This document shows positions 19,073 to 28,511 of a stretch of DNA of 49,690 bases, one piece after another. This DNA comes from an uncultured Gammaproteobacteria bacterium (GTDB taxonomy: Bacteria > Pseudomonadota > Gammaproteobacteria > Nitrosococcales > Methylophagaceae). The DNA is taken from assembly GCA_905479985.1 (NCBI GenBank), contig CAJQOM010000028.1, forward strand, positions 1-49,690, written 5' to 3'. A program made the position numbers and the translations under genes. Position 1 is the stretch's first letter; every line of letters starts with the position of its first letter. Under the pieces are notes generated by a model. It made no database searches. It had not been told where the DNA came from and saw only the letters and a program-made list of their open reading frames with translations.

Positions 19073-19090
19073 GTTGTTGCCAAAATTAAT

Positions 19091-19120
19091 GAAAGGGCTA
19101 ATCGCATCATTAGCCCTTTC
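19091..19120 (-). terminator. 12-bp hairpin between ahcY and metF
   Basis: GAAAGGGCTAAT and ATTAGCCCTTTC form a perfect 12-base stem around a 6-base loop. On the minus strand the stem is followed by ATTAATTTT, a short U-rich tail. It may act as a partial terminator, lowering metF and tup expression, or as an RNA-processing or stability element. It is not a SAH or SAM aptamer. Confidence 0.6.
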
Positions 19121-19128
19121 TGGTTAGG

Positions 19129-20439
19129 TTAGTAGCGGTAAAGTTCAGGTTTGAACGGCCCGTCTTTGCTGAGTCGCAAGTAGTCTGCTTGCTCTGTCGT
19201 CAGCTCCGTTAACTGGGCACCAATTCGACCGAGGTGTAAGCGCGCGACTTTTTCATCTAATGTTTTAGGTAAAACATAGACTTCATTTTTGTAATTATCG
19301 CTGTTATGCCACAGTTCAATTTGTGCCATCACTTGGTTGGTGAATGAGGCAGACATAACGAAGCTTGGATGACCTGTTGCACAACCAAGATTGACTAAGC
19401 GACCTTCGGCCAACAATGTGATGCGCTTGGCATCAGGGAATATGATCTGATCAACTTGTGGTTTGATATTGACCCACTCATATTGACGTAATGACGCAAC
19501 ATCAATTTCTGAATCGAAGTGACCGATATTACATACAATGGCTTCGTTTTGCATTGAGACCATATGCTCATGGTTGATGACGTTCACGTTACCCGTTGTG
19601 GTAACAAAGATATCACCCATTGAAGCCACTTCATTCATATTCACAACACGGTAGCCTTCCATAGAGGCTTGTAGTGCACAAATTGGATCAATTTCAGTGA
19701 CCATGACGGTGGCGCCCATGCCTTTAAATGCTTGAGCACAGCCTTTACCGACATCGCCATATCCTAAAACGACACAAATCTTACCAGCGATCATCACGTC
19801 AGTAGCGCGTTTGATGCCGTCGAGTAATGATTCACGACAGCCGTATAGGTTATCGAATTTAGATTTGGTTACCGAGTCATTGACGTTGATAGCCGGTACT
19901 TTAAGGCTACCGTCTTTCATCATTTCGTATAAGCGGTGAACACCTGTTGTCGTTTCTTCCGACAGACCTTTAACGTCTGTTAATAGCTCTGGGTATTCAT
20001 CATGCATGATCTGGGTTAAATCACCGCCATCATCCAAGATTAAGTTAGGACGCCAGTTGTCTGGGCCAGAGATAGTTTGTTTAATACACCAAATGGCTTC
20101 TTCATCTGTTTCGCCTTTCCAAGCAAAAACCGGAATGTCTTGTACTGCGATGGCCGCAGCCGCTTGGTCTTGTGTTGAGAAAATATTACATGAAGACCAG
20201 CGTACTTCGGCGCCAAGGTCGATTAATGTTTCAATCAAAACAGCGGTTTGAATGGTCATGTGTAAACAACCCGCGATGCGGGCACCGGCTAATGGGTTTT
20301 TGCCAGCATACTCTTCACGAATAGCCATTAAGCCGGGCATTTCAGTTTCAGCAATTTTGATTTCTTTAGCGCCCCATTCAGCAAGGCTGATGTCAGCGAC
20401 TTTGTAGTCTGGGGTGAGGTTTTCGATTGGTGATGTCAT
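19129..20439 (-). CDS. ahcY: Adenosylhomocysteinase
   Basis: AhcY splits S-adenosylhomocysteine into adenosine and homocysteine, removing the inhibitor made by every SAM-dependent methylation. The 436-residue protein has the NAD-binding motif [15 protein letters not shown], the conserved [13 protein letters not shown] segment with the catalytic Lys, and the C-terminal KPELYRY ending that reaches into the partner subunit. It starts 28 bases after metK. The organism therefore uses the one-step route to homocysteine; no Pfs or LuxS gene is seen here. Regulation is probably by the SAH riboswitch upstream of metK. Confidence 0.97.
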   Translation of the reverse strand: MTSPIENLTPDYKVADISLAEWGAKEIKIAETEMPGLMAIREEYAGKNPLAGARIAGCLHMTIQTAVLIETLIDLGAEVRWSSCNIFSTQDQAAAAIAVQDIPVFAWKGETDEEAIWCIKQTISGPDNWRPNLILDDGGDLTQIMHDEYPELLTDVKGLSEETTTGVHRLYEMMKDGSLKVPAINVNDSVTKSKFDNLYGCRESLLDGIKRATDVMIAGKICVVLGYGDVGKGCAQAFKGMGATVMVTEIDPICALQASMEGYRVVNMNEVASMGDIFVTTTGNVNVINHEHMVSMQNEAIVCNIGHFDSEIDVASLRQYEWVNIKPQVDQIIFPDAKRITLLAEGRLVNLGCATGHPSFVMSASFTNQVMAQIELWHNSDNYKNEVYVLPKTLDEKVARLHLGRIGAQLTELTTEQADYLRLSKDGPFKPELYRY

Positions 20440-20467
20440 TTAAATTGTTCCTTGGTATGTCGAGAGA

Positions 20468-21634
20468 TTAGATGCCAGCAGCATCACGTAAGGCGTCGGC
20501 TTTGTCAGTGCGTTCCCAAGTAAAATTAGGTTCTTCACGGCCAAAATGGCCATAAGCCGCTGTTGCTTGGTAGATAGGGCGGATCAGGTCAAGCATTTTG
20601 ACCAAACCAACGGGTCTGAGGTCGAAATGTGCTCTGACCAATGTTTCTATTTTGTCATTGGAGACTTTGCCAGTGCCGAAAGTTTCAATGCTAATGGAGG
20701 TGGGTTCTGCAACACCAATGGCATAAGACACTTGGATTTCGCAGCGATCAGCAAGACCAGCAGCAACAACATTCTTAGCCACATAGCGACCGGCATAAGC
20801 GGCACTACGATCGACTTTTGATGGGTCTTTGCCTGAGAATGCGCCACCGCCATGTCGTGCCATACCGCCATAAGTATCGACGATAATTTTACGGCCTGTT
20901 AAGCCTGCATCACCGACTGGGCCACCAATAATAAATTGGCCTGTTGGGTTAATGTGGAATTGCGTGCTAGGTTTTAACCATTCAGCCGGCAGTGTCGGTT
21001 TAATGATTTCTTCCATCACCGCTTCGTGAAGGTCAGTTTGCGAGATGTCAGGGTTATGCTGCGTCGATAACACGATGGCATCAATCGCGACGGGTTTGTC
21101 ATCTTCATAAATGAATGTGACTTGGCTTTTTGCATCGGGGCGTAACCACGGCAATGTACCATCTTTACGGACTTCGGCTTGGCGTTTCACCAAACGATGG
21201 GCATAGGTGATTGGCGCAGGCATTAACACATCAGTTTCATTACTGGCATAACCAAACATTAAGCCTTGGTCACCGGCGCCTTGTTGTTCTGGTGTCGTTC
21301 TGTCGACACCCATGGCGATATCAGCGGATTGTTTGCCGATAAGCGACATAACAGCACAAGTTTGACCATCAAAGCCGACATCTGAATGGTTATAACCAAT
21401 ATCGGTGATGGTTTTACGTACGATATCTTCTAAATCAACCCAAGCTGACGTAGTGATTTCCCCGGCGACAATGGCTGCACCCGTTTTAATGAGGGTTTCA
21501 CACGCGACCCGTGCATTGGGATCTTGACGTAAAATTTCATCAAGCACCGCATCAGAAATCTGATCAGCGACTTTATCGGGATGACCTTCTGAAACGGATT
21601 CAGACGTAAAAATAAAATTGTTACCCACAGTCAA
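20468..21634 (-). CDS. metK: S-adenosylmethionine synthetase
   Basis: MetK makes S-adenosylmethionine from methionine and ATP. The 388-residue protein begins [20 protein letters not shown] after a short leader, and has [12 protein letters not shown] and the glycine-rich [19 protein letters not shown] loop. Length is typical. It is the first gene of metK-ahcY-metF, with an 84-base leader remnant between its ATG and the SAH riboswitch at 21721-21788. A ribosome-binding site (GAAAGAGGAAA) lies just before the ATG. Confidence 0.97.
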   Translation of the reverse strand: MTVGNNFIFTSESVSEGHPDKVADQISDAVLDEILRQDPNARVACETLIKTGAAIVAGEITTSAWVDLEDIVRKTITDIGYNHSDVGFDGQTCAVMSLIGKQSADIAMGVDRTTPEQQGAGDQGLMFGYASNETDVLMPAPITYAHRLVKRQAEVRKDGTLPWLRPDAKSQVTFIYEDDKPVAIDAIVLSTQHNPDISQTDLHEAVMEEIIKPTLPAEWLKPSTQFHINPTGQFIIGGPVGDAGLTGRKIIVDTYGGMARHGGGAFSGKDPSKVDRSAAYAGRYVAKNVVAAGLADRCEIQVSYAIGVAEPTSISIETFGTGKVSNDKIETLVRAHFDLRPVGLVKMLDLIRPIYQATAAYGHFGREEPNFTWERTDKADALRDAAGI

Positions 21635-21720
21635 TTTCCTCTTTCAAAATGTGACTACGGTAAAGATAGATGGGGAGGTCATCGATGACGGTCCATTACT
21701 ATCAGTTACCTGTTAATAAT

Positions 21721-21788
21721 GAACGCGGTTGAAATTATCTCGCGAATAAGCCTAGCAGGTGTGTACCTGTTGCAGCGTTCCTTATTCG
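21721..21788 (-). ncRNA. SAH riboswitch upstream of metK
   Basis: On the minus strand this reads as a canonical SAH aptamer. CGAATAAG and CTTATTCG pair as P1. Inside are the conserved GAACGCTGCAAC and AGG-C core bases with a short AGGT/ACCT hairpin. The downstream GCGTTC (ending at 21721) pairs exactly with GAACGC to make the pseudoknot. SAH riboswitches usually turn expression on when SAH accumulates. Here the element heads metK-ahcY-metF, so SAH would raise the whole methyl cycle. The assignment rests on the conserved core plus two perfect helices. Confidence 0.9.
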
Positions 21789-21797
21789 AGGGCGTAT

Positions 21798-21825
21798 TTT
21801 ATACGTTATATGCCTAAAGAAACAA
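21798..21825 (-). promoter_or_regulatory. Candidate promoter for the SAH riboswitch-metK transcript
   Basis: On the minus strand TTGTTT (21820-21825) and TATAAA (21798-21803) are 16 bases apart and sit just upstream of the riboswitch P1 stem. Transcription would begin close to the aptamer 5' end. The -35 is imperfect. Confidence 0.45.
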
Positions 21826-21835
21826 GTTTAACGAT

Positions 21836-22125
21836 TTGATTTGGTTTTATTTGTATTCGCTACGCGAGGGCTGGTTGATTTGATACCACTGCCGTGGGGG
21901 CGTTCATTTATTTTGCGTGGCCATAAATTCGTCTGGAACGAATTTAGACGCCGAAGGCGCCCGAAGGGTGAGCTACATGGATGTAGCGAATCAAATTAAA
22001 CAGAACCAAACAAAAGGCCAGCCCATGCGAGCCCTGCGGGTTCCCTCGTTTCGAAAACGTATTTGGGCGTGATAGAAACTCGCTACGCTCAAACAACTAT
22101 CACACTAATCCAAATAAATTTTCTA
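21836..22125. repeat. Structured non-coding element with nested inverted repeats
   Basis: The gene-free stretch between the metK promoter and the CPA2 antiporter is packed with inverted repeats. These are TTTGGTT (21840) with AACCAAA (22004-22010), each next to an ATTCGCTA/TAGCGAAT block; AAATTCGT (21925-21932) with ACGAATTT (21938-21945); GCTACAT (21972-21978) with ATGTAGC (21981-21987); and GTGATAG (22069-22075) with CTATCAC (22097-22103). No reading frame spans it. It looks like a dispersed palindromic repeat or structured RNA. Bases 22126-22214 show nothing further. Confidence 0.55.
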
Positions 22126-22214
22126 CTCTCGAGGCTTTACGATAAGTCAACAGTGCTGACTTAATAGGCACTATTGATTGCCTAACGTCCACAAAGACGA
22201 CATCTCAATTCCTT

Positions 22215-23795
22215 TTAGGAACTGGCTTTTATTTCTAGCTGTTGGCGAGCATGTTCGGCGAAACCGGCACCCGCTTCAGCATAGAAATTAAAGCTTTGAT
22301 CTACTCCGGCGGCCTTTAAAGTTGCACAGTCATCATCATATTTCGCGACGGCGGCAATCGTTCCTTTGTAGTCTGATTCGTTCAGGAATTTAACGGCTTG
22401 CTGCATATCACTTAGGCTGGGCATTGCTAGCATAATTAAACGTAATTTATTGACATCCACATCGTGCCAGAAATCGATATCTTCCGCGTCACCTAGGATG
22501 ACATGACGTCCTGCCAATTGGTGGTTATTGACCTGTTCAATATCCGCATCAATGCCGCAGACTTTGTCAGCATAGGTTTCTTGCATCGCTAAATAAGCAC
22601 CACTGCCCACGCGGCCCATGCCAACGACTAAAATTTCTGCATCACCAAGGTTTGGTTTGACATAATTTGCTTGTCGTTGCTCGGTTTCAAAAGTGTGTAG
22701 ATAATGCTCAAAAGTGGCATATAGGTCATGTGCATGGGCATTGATAACCGAACCAAGGACAAAACTGAAAGACAGGGCAATGGCGATAATCATTAACCAT
22801 TGCTGATCAATCCAGCCTGCATTGACGCCAACTGCGGCGACAATCAAGCCAAACTCGCTGTAATTTGCCAAGCTGGCGGTGCTGAGGTAAGCCGTACGCG
22901 CTCGCAAACGGAACCGAGCAATGATGCCAAAAAACAGTACGGCCTTAATGGGTAAGATTAATAAGACCAATCCTACGGCAATCAGTATATCGGTCATTGT
23001 CGGTAGTGCATTGATGCCGATAGAGAGGAAAAAACCAACTAAAAATAAGTCTTTGAAATTTAATAAACTGCTTGATAATTCATCTGACTTACGTTGTCCG
23101 CTGAGCATGATGCCGATAATTAGAGCACCCAAATCGGCTTTCATACCAACGAGTTCAAACAACTCGCCACCACCGACGGCCATGAATAGTCCGAATAAGA
23201 TTAATATTTCACCATGGCCACTGCGTTCCATAAAGTGGTTAAATAACGGTCGGAAAAAAGGCAAACTCAATAATGCTAACGCCCAGATTGTAGGAGACTT
23301 ATCGGTTGCGAATGTTAGAAAGAGGACTGCGATAATATCTTGGATGATAAGGATACCAATCGCTAATTGACCATGACGAGACCGCATCTCACCGCGACCT
23401 TCCAATGTTTTTACCGCGAAGACGGTACTACTAAAGCTTAATGCGAAAGCAATGACCGCTGCGGCTTGCCAATCCAAGGCACCGAGCCAAGAAAGGCCCA
23501 TTAGGCCGGGTATCAATAACAAGCTGACAATAATGACAATAAGCAAGGCCATGTGTGCAGATGCCGTGCCCCAAACTTCTGGTGCCAATAAGCTACGTAA
23601 ACGTAATTTTAGGCCAATGGTAAACAACAACAAGGTAACGCCCAAATCAGCAAATTTTTCGAGTGCTGGGCCGCCTTCTACGCCTAAGGCGTGTAAAGCA
23701 AAGCCTGCACCTAAAAAGCCGACTAAAGGGGGGAGCTTAATTTGTTGTGCTGTAAAGCCAAGTACGAGGGCTACTAATAACCAAAGAGGATCCAT
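22215..23795 (-). CDS. CPA2 cation:proton antiporter with Rossmann (TrkA-N-like) domain
   Basis: The 526-residue protein has about twelve membrane helices (1-375) of the Kef/YbaL type, with the start MDPLWLLVALVLGFTAQQIKLPPLVGFLGAG and FADLGVTLLLFTIGLKL in helix 3. The C-terminal cytoplasmic domain (about 385-500) has the nucleotide-binding motif ILVVGMGRVGSGAY and a conserved GDAEDIDFW. Such proteins exchange K+ or Na+ for protons under control of NAD(H) or glutathione adducts. The gene is monocistronic. Whether it moves potassium or sodium cannot be told; YbaL is the nearest family I recognise. Confidence 0.85.
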   Translation of the reverse strand: MDPLWLLVALVLGFTAQQIKLPPLVGFLGAGFALHALGVEGGPALEKFADLGVTLLLFTIGLKLRLRSLLAPEVWGTASAHMALLIVIIVSLLLIPGLMGLSWLGALDWQAAAVIAFALSFSSTVFAVKTLEGRGEMRSRHGQLAIGILIIQDIIAVLFLTFATDKSPTIWALALLSLPFFRPLFNHFMERSGHGEILILFGLFMAVGGGELFELVGMKADLGALIIGIMLSGQRKSDELSSSLLNFKDLFLVGFFLSIGINALPTMTDILIAVGLVLLILPIKAVLFFGIIARFRLRARTAYLSTASLANYSEFGLIVAAVGVNAGWIDQQWLMIIAIALSFSFVLGSVINAHAHDLYATFEHYLHTFETEQRQANYVKPNLGDAEILVVGMGRVGSGAYLAMQETYADKVCGIDADIEQVNNHQLAGRHVILGDAEDIDFWHDVDVNKLRLIMLAMPSLSDMQQAVKFLNESDYKGTIAAVAKYDDDCATLKAAGVDQSFNFYAEAGAGFAEHARQQLEIKASS

Positions 23796-23957
23796 GTCAC
23801 ATGCCTTATTTAAAGTATTACAGTAAAAACGAGAATCTGGCGTAATGTTTTATTATAAGTTACGCCTAACTGGTTGATATATTACTGATAACCCCACCTT
23901 AAAAATCAGTGATCGCTCTCAATTAAAAGGAATTTCATACAATATAAGGCTTTAATT

Positions 23958-24845
23958 TTATGATCGGCTGATCGCGTGCTCTTCTAATGCCGCTATTCTT
24001 GCTTCTATTGGCGGGTGTGATGAGAACAAGGCCATAAAGCCACCTTTGTCATTAATGCCAAAAGCAGCCATTTGTTCTGGCAATGGGGCAGGCGCAACTT
24101 GCCCTAGGCGTTTAAGGGCATTGATCATATTTTGATGGCCAGCCAAATCAGCACCGCCGGTGTCGGCAATAAACTCACGCTTTCTTGAAAAATACATCAC
24201 GATGGTCGATGCCAATATCGATAAAACAACCTGGGCGATCATGACAGTGACAAAATAACCGATACCGTGGCCTTGGTTATTTTTCAAGATCACACGATCA
24301 ACAACATGGCCGACAACGCGTGATAAAAAGACGACAAAGGTATTAACCACGCCTTGGATCAGCGCCAGCGTGACCATATCGCCATTCGCAATATGGCTCA
24401 TCTCGTGACCGACGACGGCTTCAGCTTCGCCTTGTGACATGTTATCTAATAAACCTTGTGACACAGCCATAAGTGATTTGTTTTTGCTAGCGCCCGTTGC
24501 AAAAGCATTCATATCTGGTGATGGGAAAATGGCCACTTCTGGCATTTTGATACCGACAATTTTTGCCTGATTTTCGACTGTCGTCATAAGCCATTTTTCA
24601 ATATTCGATGATGGATTGGTAATAACGACGGCTCCAGTCATGCGTTTAGCCATCCATTTCGACATCAATAATGAAATAAGCGAGCCGCCAAAACCGATAA
24701 CGCCAGACAGTATGACCAAGGCCTGAATGTTAAGATCAGAGCCATTTTCAGCTAAGATACTGTCAACACCCAGCAACCTTAAGGTAATGCTTAGCACCGC
24801 CATAATGGCGATATTGGTCATAATAAATAACATGATTCGTTTCAT
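23958..24845 (-). CDS. htpX: Membrane zinc metalloprotease HtpX
   Basis: HtpX is an inner-membrane M48 protease that degrades misfolded membrane proteins alongside FtsH. The 295-residue protein starts MKRIMLFIMTNIAIMAVLSI with two N-terminal helices, has the zinc motif GHEMSHIANGD (HExxH) near residue 148, the third ligand Glu in KREFIADTGGADL, and two more helices between them. Length is normal (about 290). It stands alone, with a 150-base upstream region. No clear heat-shock promoter was identified by eye. Confidence 0.96.
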   Translation of the reverse strand: MKRIMLFIMTNIAIMAVLSITLRLLGVDSILAENGSDLNIQALVILSGVIGFGGSLISLLMSKWMAKRMTGAVVITNPSSNIEKWLMTTVENQAKIVGIKMPEVAIFPSPDMNAFATGASKNKSLMAVSQGLLDNMSQGEAEAVVGHEMSHIANGDMVTLALIQGVVNTFVVFLSRVVGHVVDRVILKNNQGHGIGYFVTVMIAQVVLSILASTIVMYFSRKREFIADTGGADLAGHQNMINALKRLGQVAPAPLPEQMAAFGINDKGGFMALFSSHPPIEARIAALEEHAISRS

Positions 24846-24995
24846 TGTTTTCTCTCATTCCATCTTAAATGTTTAATAACTACTAACCTTGCTACTTTGT
24901 TCATAGGTTAATCATAAAAACAATTTTACTATAGTGTGGTGTTTTTCATTCGAGCGTATCGTCACAGTTATCGACATGACGTTATCAATGTTGAA

Positions 24996-25697
24996 TTATA
25001 GCTGCAACATTGCACCATATTGCTTTAACCAAGCTTGGTCTTGTTGATAGTGCGGATGATGCTGTGCAACGAGCTGCCAGAATGCGCGACTATGGTTGTG
25101 ATGGGCTAGATGACAGAGCTCATGGATGATCAGGTAGTCAATCACCGAAGGAAGGGCTTGGATGATTTGCCAGTTGTATTGAATGTTACCTTTGATATTG
25201 CAGCTGCCCCAGCGTGCCTTATAGGTCTTTACTGTGATGGATGTCGGTGTCAGGCCCGTTTGTTCGCTTAATTCAGCCGTACGTTTATTTAGGTAAATTG
25301 TCGCTTGGTCTTTATACCAGTTGATGACTGTTTGTCTGCGTGTTTTAAGCCCGATGCGGTGGAGTCTGCCAGAAAGGATAATGTCGCTATCCGTCAGCCT
25401 GACCGAGGGTGCGTCGCCTTTTTGTGTTAATTGTAATGTGAAGGCTTGGCCGAACAGGTAAAGCATTTCATCTTGTTGCCACTGACGGGTTGGCGCTGGT
25501 TGAGGTTGTTTGGCGAGTTGTTGGCTTATCCAATCTGATTTTTCTGAAATGAGGTCATGGACAATGTGCATTGGCAGTTGTGTTGGGATATAAAGAAAAA
25601 CGCCTTTGTCGCTGACTTTTAACGTCGCCCTGACACGTCTTGGGTGTCGGACGAGGGTGATATCAAAGTCTTTGGTTTGAATAACAGCGGGTGGCAT
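24996..25697 (-). CDS. YgjP-like metal-dependent hydrolase (M48-related, DUF45)
   Basis: The 233-residue protein belongs to the YgjP/WSS1-related family of small predicted zinc peptidases. The active-site motif HELCHLAHHNHSRAFW lies near residue 193, and the preceding TYKARWGSCNIKGNIQYNW segment is the family hallmark. The function of the family is not established. It is divergent from dusA, with about 90 bases between their starts. No signal peptide or membrane helix is present, so it is likely cytoplasmic. Confidence 0.88.
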   Translation of the reverse strand: MPPAVIQTKDFDITLVRHPRRVRATLKVSDKGVFLYIPTQLPMHIVHDLISEKSDWISQQLAKQPQPAPTRQWQQDEMLYLFGQAFTLQLTQKGDAPSVRLTDSDIILSGRLHRIGLKTRRQTVINWYKDQATIYLNKRTAELSEQTGLTPTSITVKTYKARWGSCNIKGNIQYNWQIIQALPSVIDYLIIHELCHLAHHNHSRAFWQLVAQHHPHYQQDQAWLKQYGAMLQL

Positions 25698-25792
25698 AAG
25701 CGGCCTTGTAAAGTGCCAAATAAAAACAATGGCTATTGTACGTGAGGATTTGAGACAATAGCAGGCTAATTATCAATGATTTTTTGTTAAAA

Positions 25793-26794
25793 ATGACGCA
25801 ATTTGATCTTTCTCATGCCCATCGTTTATCGGTTGCGCCGATGCTTGATTGGACGACCCGTGATTATCGCTATTTTATTCGGTTGATTACCAAGCAGTGT
25901 TTGCTCTATACCGACATGATAACAACGGGTGCTTTAATGCATGGCGATGCTGCGCGGTTCTTAGCGCATGATGAGATCGAAGGGCCGTTGGCTTTACAGT
26001 TAGGCGGGTCTGATCCTGCGACCATGGCGCAATGTGCGGTGATGGCAGAAGATTGGGGCTATGACGAGGTTAATATTAATGTTGGCTGCCCGAGTGATCG
26101 GGTGCAGTCAGGTCTTTTTGGTGCCTGTTTGATGGCTGAACCCAATCTCGTGGCAGAGTGTGTCGCAGAGATGCAAGCTCGCGTCACTATTCCGGTGACA
26201 GTTAAAACGCGTTTGGGCATTGATGAGCAAGACAGTTATGAATTTTTAAGTCAGTTTGTCGAAACGGTTTCGTCTGCGGGGTGTAAAACGTTTATTTTGC
26301 ATGCCCGTAAGGCGTGGCTATCAGGTCTAAGCCCGAAAGAAAATCGCGATGTGCCGCCACTTAATTATGAACGGGTATATCAGATTAAGCATGATTATCC
26401 TGATTTGCAGATTGCCATTAACGGTGGTGTTCAGACGCTTGAAGAAGTGCAAACGCATTTGCATCAAGTGGATGGCACGATGATAGGCCGTGTGGCGTAT
26501 CACGACCCTTATCGTTTAGCGACGGCGGATAGTGTGGTTTTTGGCAAAGCTGATCAGGGGCTGTCGCGTCATGAAGTAATAGAAGCGATGCTCCCTTATA
26601 TTAGCCAACGCATGGCAGTAGGGCGGTCGCTGAAATCAATCACACGGCATTTATTAGGCTTGTTTCAAGGCCAGCCCGGTGCCAAAGCATGGCGGCGTTA
26701 TTTAAGTGAAAATGCACATTTGAAAGGGGCGAGGATTGAAGTGCTTGAAGCCGCTTTAAAACTAGTGCCTGATGCCAGTGCCTTTGTTGAGTAG
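25793..26794 (+). CDS. dusA: tRNA-dihydrouridine(20/20a) synthase
   Basis: DusA reduces uridines in the tRNA D-loop with FMN and NADPH. I place the start at the ATG on 25793 (MTQFDLSHAHRLSVAPMLDWTTRDYRYF); a TTG nine bases earlier adds three residues. The protein has NVGCPSDRVQSGLFGACLM with the catalytic Cys, VKTRLGID, FILHARKAWLSGLSPKENR and INGGVQTLEEV. The 3' end overlaps the convergent ABC permease gene by 33 bases. The long Arg/His-specific HARKAWL segment supports DusA over DusB or DusC. Confidence 0.94.
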   Translation: MTQFDLSHAHRLSVAPMLDWTTRDYRYFIRLITKQCLLYTDMITTGALMHGDAARFLAHDEIEGPLALQLGGSDPATMAQCAVMAEDWGYDEVNINVGCPSDRVQSGLFGACLMAEPNLVAECVAEMQARVTIPVTVKTRLGIDEQDSYEFLSQFVETVSSAGCKTFILHARKAWLSGLSPKENRDVPPLNYERVYQIKHDYPDLQIAINGGVQTLEEVQTHLHQVDGTMIGRVAYHDPYRLATADSVVFGKADQGLSRHEVIEAMLPYISQRMAVGRSLKSITRHLLGLFQGQPGAKAWRRYLSENAHLKGARIEVLEAALKLVPDASAFVE

Positions 26795-27544
26795 ATAAAG
26801 CGCGAATGCAGTTAGCCCAGCAATACATAACATGATGATGCTAAAGGCAAAGCCAACGGGAATGTCTGAGACGCCTAAAAAGCCGTAACGGAAAGCATTA
26901 ACCATATATAAAATGGGGTTGAATAAAGAAGCCTGTTGCCAAAACTCGGGCAATAAATCGATAGAATAAAAGATACCGCCAAGGTAGGTGAGTGGCGTCA
27001 AAATAAAGGTCGGAATAATGGCGATTTCATCGAAGCTTTTGGCGTAGATGGCGTTAATAAAACCGCCCAGTGCAAACATGATGGCACTGAGGATGACCAT
27101 GCTGAGTGTCATTAAAAGATGTTGCACCGGCAATGTTGTAAAAAATAATGAGACCATAGTCACGATGAGGCCGACTAATAACCCCCTTGCTGCACCACCA
27201 GCGACATAACCCGCTAGGATTAAATAATTGGGAATAGGTGCAATCAGTAATTCTTCAATGTGGTTTTGAAATTTAGCGCTGAAAAATGATGAGGCAACAT
27301 TGGCGTAGGCATTGTTTATGACGGCCATCATGATGATGCCGGGGGCAATGTAATCAATATAATCGAATCCACTCATTTGACCAATACGGCTGCCGATGAG
27401 GTTGCCGAAAATGACAAAGTACAAGGTCATCGTGATGGCTGGTGGTAAGAGGGTTTGAGGCCAGATGCGAATAAAGCGTCGGATTTCTCTGGTGAGTAAG
27501 GTACTAAAAGCAACCCAGTGACGTTGGCGTTGTGTTGGCATCAT
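26762..27544 (-). CDS. ABC-2 type exporter permease (YadH-like)
   Basis: The 260-residue protein has six membrane helices and an amphipathic N-terminal stretch, with the ABC-2 signature around NPILYMVNAFRYGFLGVSD and the PLTYLGGIFYSIDLLP loop. It matches the YadH/NodJ branch of ABC-2 permeases, for which substrates are mostly unknown. It overlaps the end of its ATPase gene by 4 bases (ATGA). The last 33 bases also lie within the 3' end of dusA on the other strand. The usual partner, a YadG-type ATPase, is directly upstream. Confidence 0.88.
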   Translation of the reverse strand: MMPTQRQRHWVAFSTLLTREIRRFIRIWPQTLLPPAITMTLYFVIFGNLIGSRIGQMSGFDYIDYIAPGIIMMAVINNAYANVASSFFSAKFQNHIEELLIAPIPNYLILAGYVAGGAARGLLVGLIVTMVSLFFTTLPVQHLLMTLSMVILSAIMFALGGFINAIYAKSFDEIAIIPTFILTPLTYLGGIFYSIDLLPEFWQQASLFNPILYMVNAFRYGFLGVSDIPVGFAFSIIMLCIAGLTAFALYLLNKGTGIRH

Positions 27545-28461
27545 TTATCCACCGTTTTTTCGACCAGTGACAGAAACAGTTCTTCGAGTCGGTTGGCTTT
27601 GTTTTTCATACTGGTGACGGTGATACCTTGCTCTGTTAGCGTGATAAATAAATCATTGATCGCATCTTCTTTTTTGATCTCAACTTCTAAGGTAGTGGGT
27701 CCAATTTGAGTGATATCAATGTTATCGAGTTTGAGTTCTTCGGTTAAGGGGGCTTTGAGATCGAGAATAAAGGTTTCTTTATCAAGCCGATTCAACAATG
27801 ATTTCATATTGGTATTTTCGACAATATTACCTTGGTCGATGATGGCGATATTGCGGCAAAGGTTCTCGGCTTCTTCAAGATAATGGGTGGTGAGAATAAT
27901 AGTGGTGCCTTGGGCGTTGATTTGTTCTAAGAAGTGCCACATGGAACGACGTAATTCAATGTCGACGCCGGCGGTGGGTTCGTCAAGTATCAGCAGTTTG
28001 GGTTCGTGAATTAATGCTCTGGCAATCATTAAACGGCGTTTCATCCCGCCGGATAACGCCCGTGATGGGGTTGATCTTTTTTCCCATAGACCCAGTTGTT
28101 TTAGTAATTTGTCTGCCCGTGGTTCAGCTTCATGTGCTGGCATGCCGTAATAGCCAGCTTGCGTAATGAGAATGTGTTTGACTTGTTCAAAGCCATTGAA
28201 GTTGAATTCTTGCGGGACAAGCCCTAAATAGGTTTTCGCTTGTTCTGGATTGGTGGCAAGGTCGATACCAAAAACGGTCACATTACCGTCTGTTTTGGTG
28301 ACAAGAGAGGTAATAATGCCGATAGTCGTTGATTTACCGGCGCCATTTGGCCCCAATAAGGCAAAGAAATCACCTTGTTCGACATCTAAATTGATGCCAT
28401 CAAGTGCTTTAAAGCCATTGTCATAGACTTTGGTTAAATTTTGGATTGAGAGTGCTTTCAA
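27541..28461 (-). CDS. ABC-2 type exporter ATPase (YadG-like)
   Basis: This ATPase powers the adjacent ABC-2 permease. I place the start at a TTG near 28461 (reading KALSIQNLTKVYDNGFKALDG), because the frame continued to 28560 would run through the divergent mutH start and has no family resemblance there. Walker A GPNGAGKST, signature LSGGMKRRLMIARAL and Walker B LLILDEPTAGVD are intact. The C-terminal extension (about 80 residues) is typical of YadG. The non-ATG start should be treated as provisional. Confidence 0.85.
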   Translation of the reverse strand: MKALSIQNLTKVYDNGFKALDGINLDVEQGDFFALLGPNGAGKSTTIGIITSLVTKTDGNVTVFGIDLATNPEQAKTYLGLVPQEFNFNGFEQVKHILITQAGYYGMPAHEAEPRADKLLKQLGLWEKRSTPSRALSGGMKRRLMIARALIHEPKLLILDEPTAGVDIELRRSMWHFLEQINAQGTTIILTTHYLEEAENLCRNIAIIDQGNIVENTNMKSLLNRLDKETFILDLKAPLTEELKLDNIDITQIGPTTLEVEIKKEDAINDLFITLTEQGITVTSMKNKANRLEELFLSLVEKTVDK

Positions 28462-28511
28462 AATGTGGGTAATCGTAGGCAGGACAGAGGGTGTTAGGGT
28501 ATCATGCTTAT

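Noticed and set aside
22921-23370. 149-residue plus-strand frame within the CPA2 antiporter
   Set aside because: Antisense shadow of a long membrane-protein gene; residue composition is that of a reverse-complement frame.
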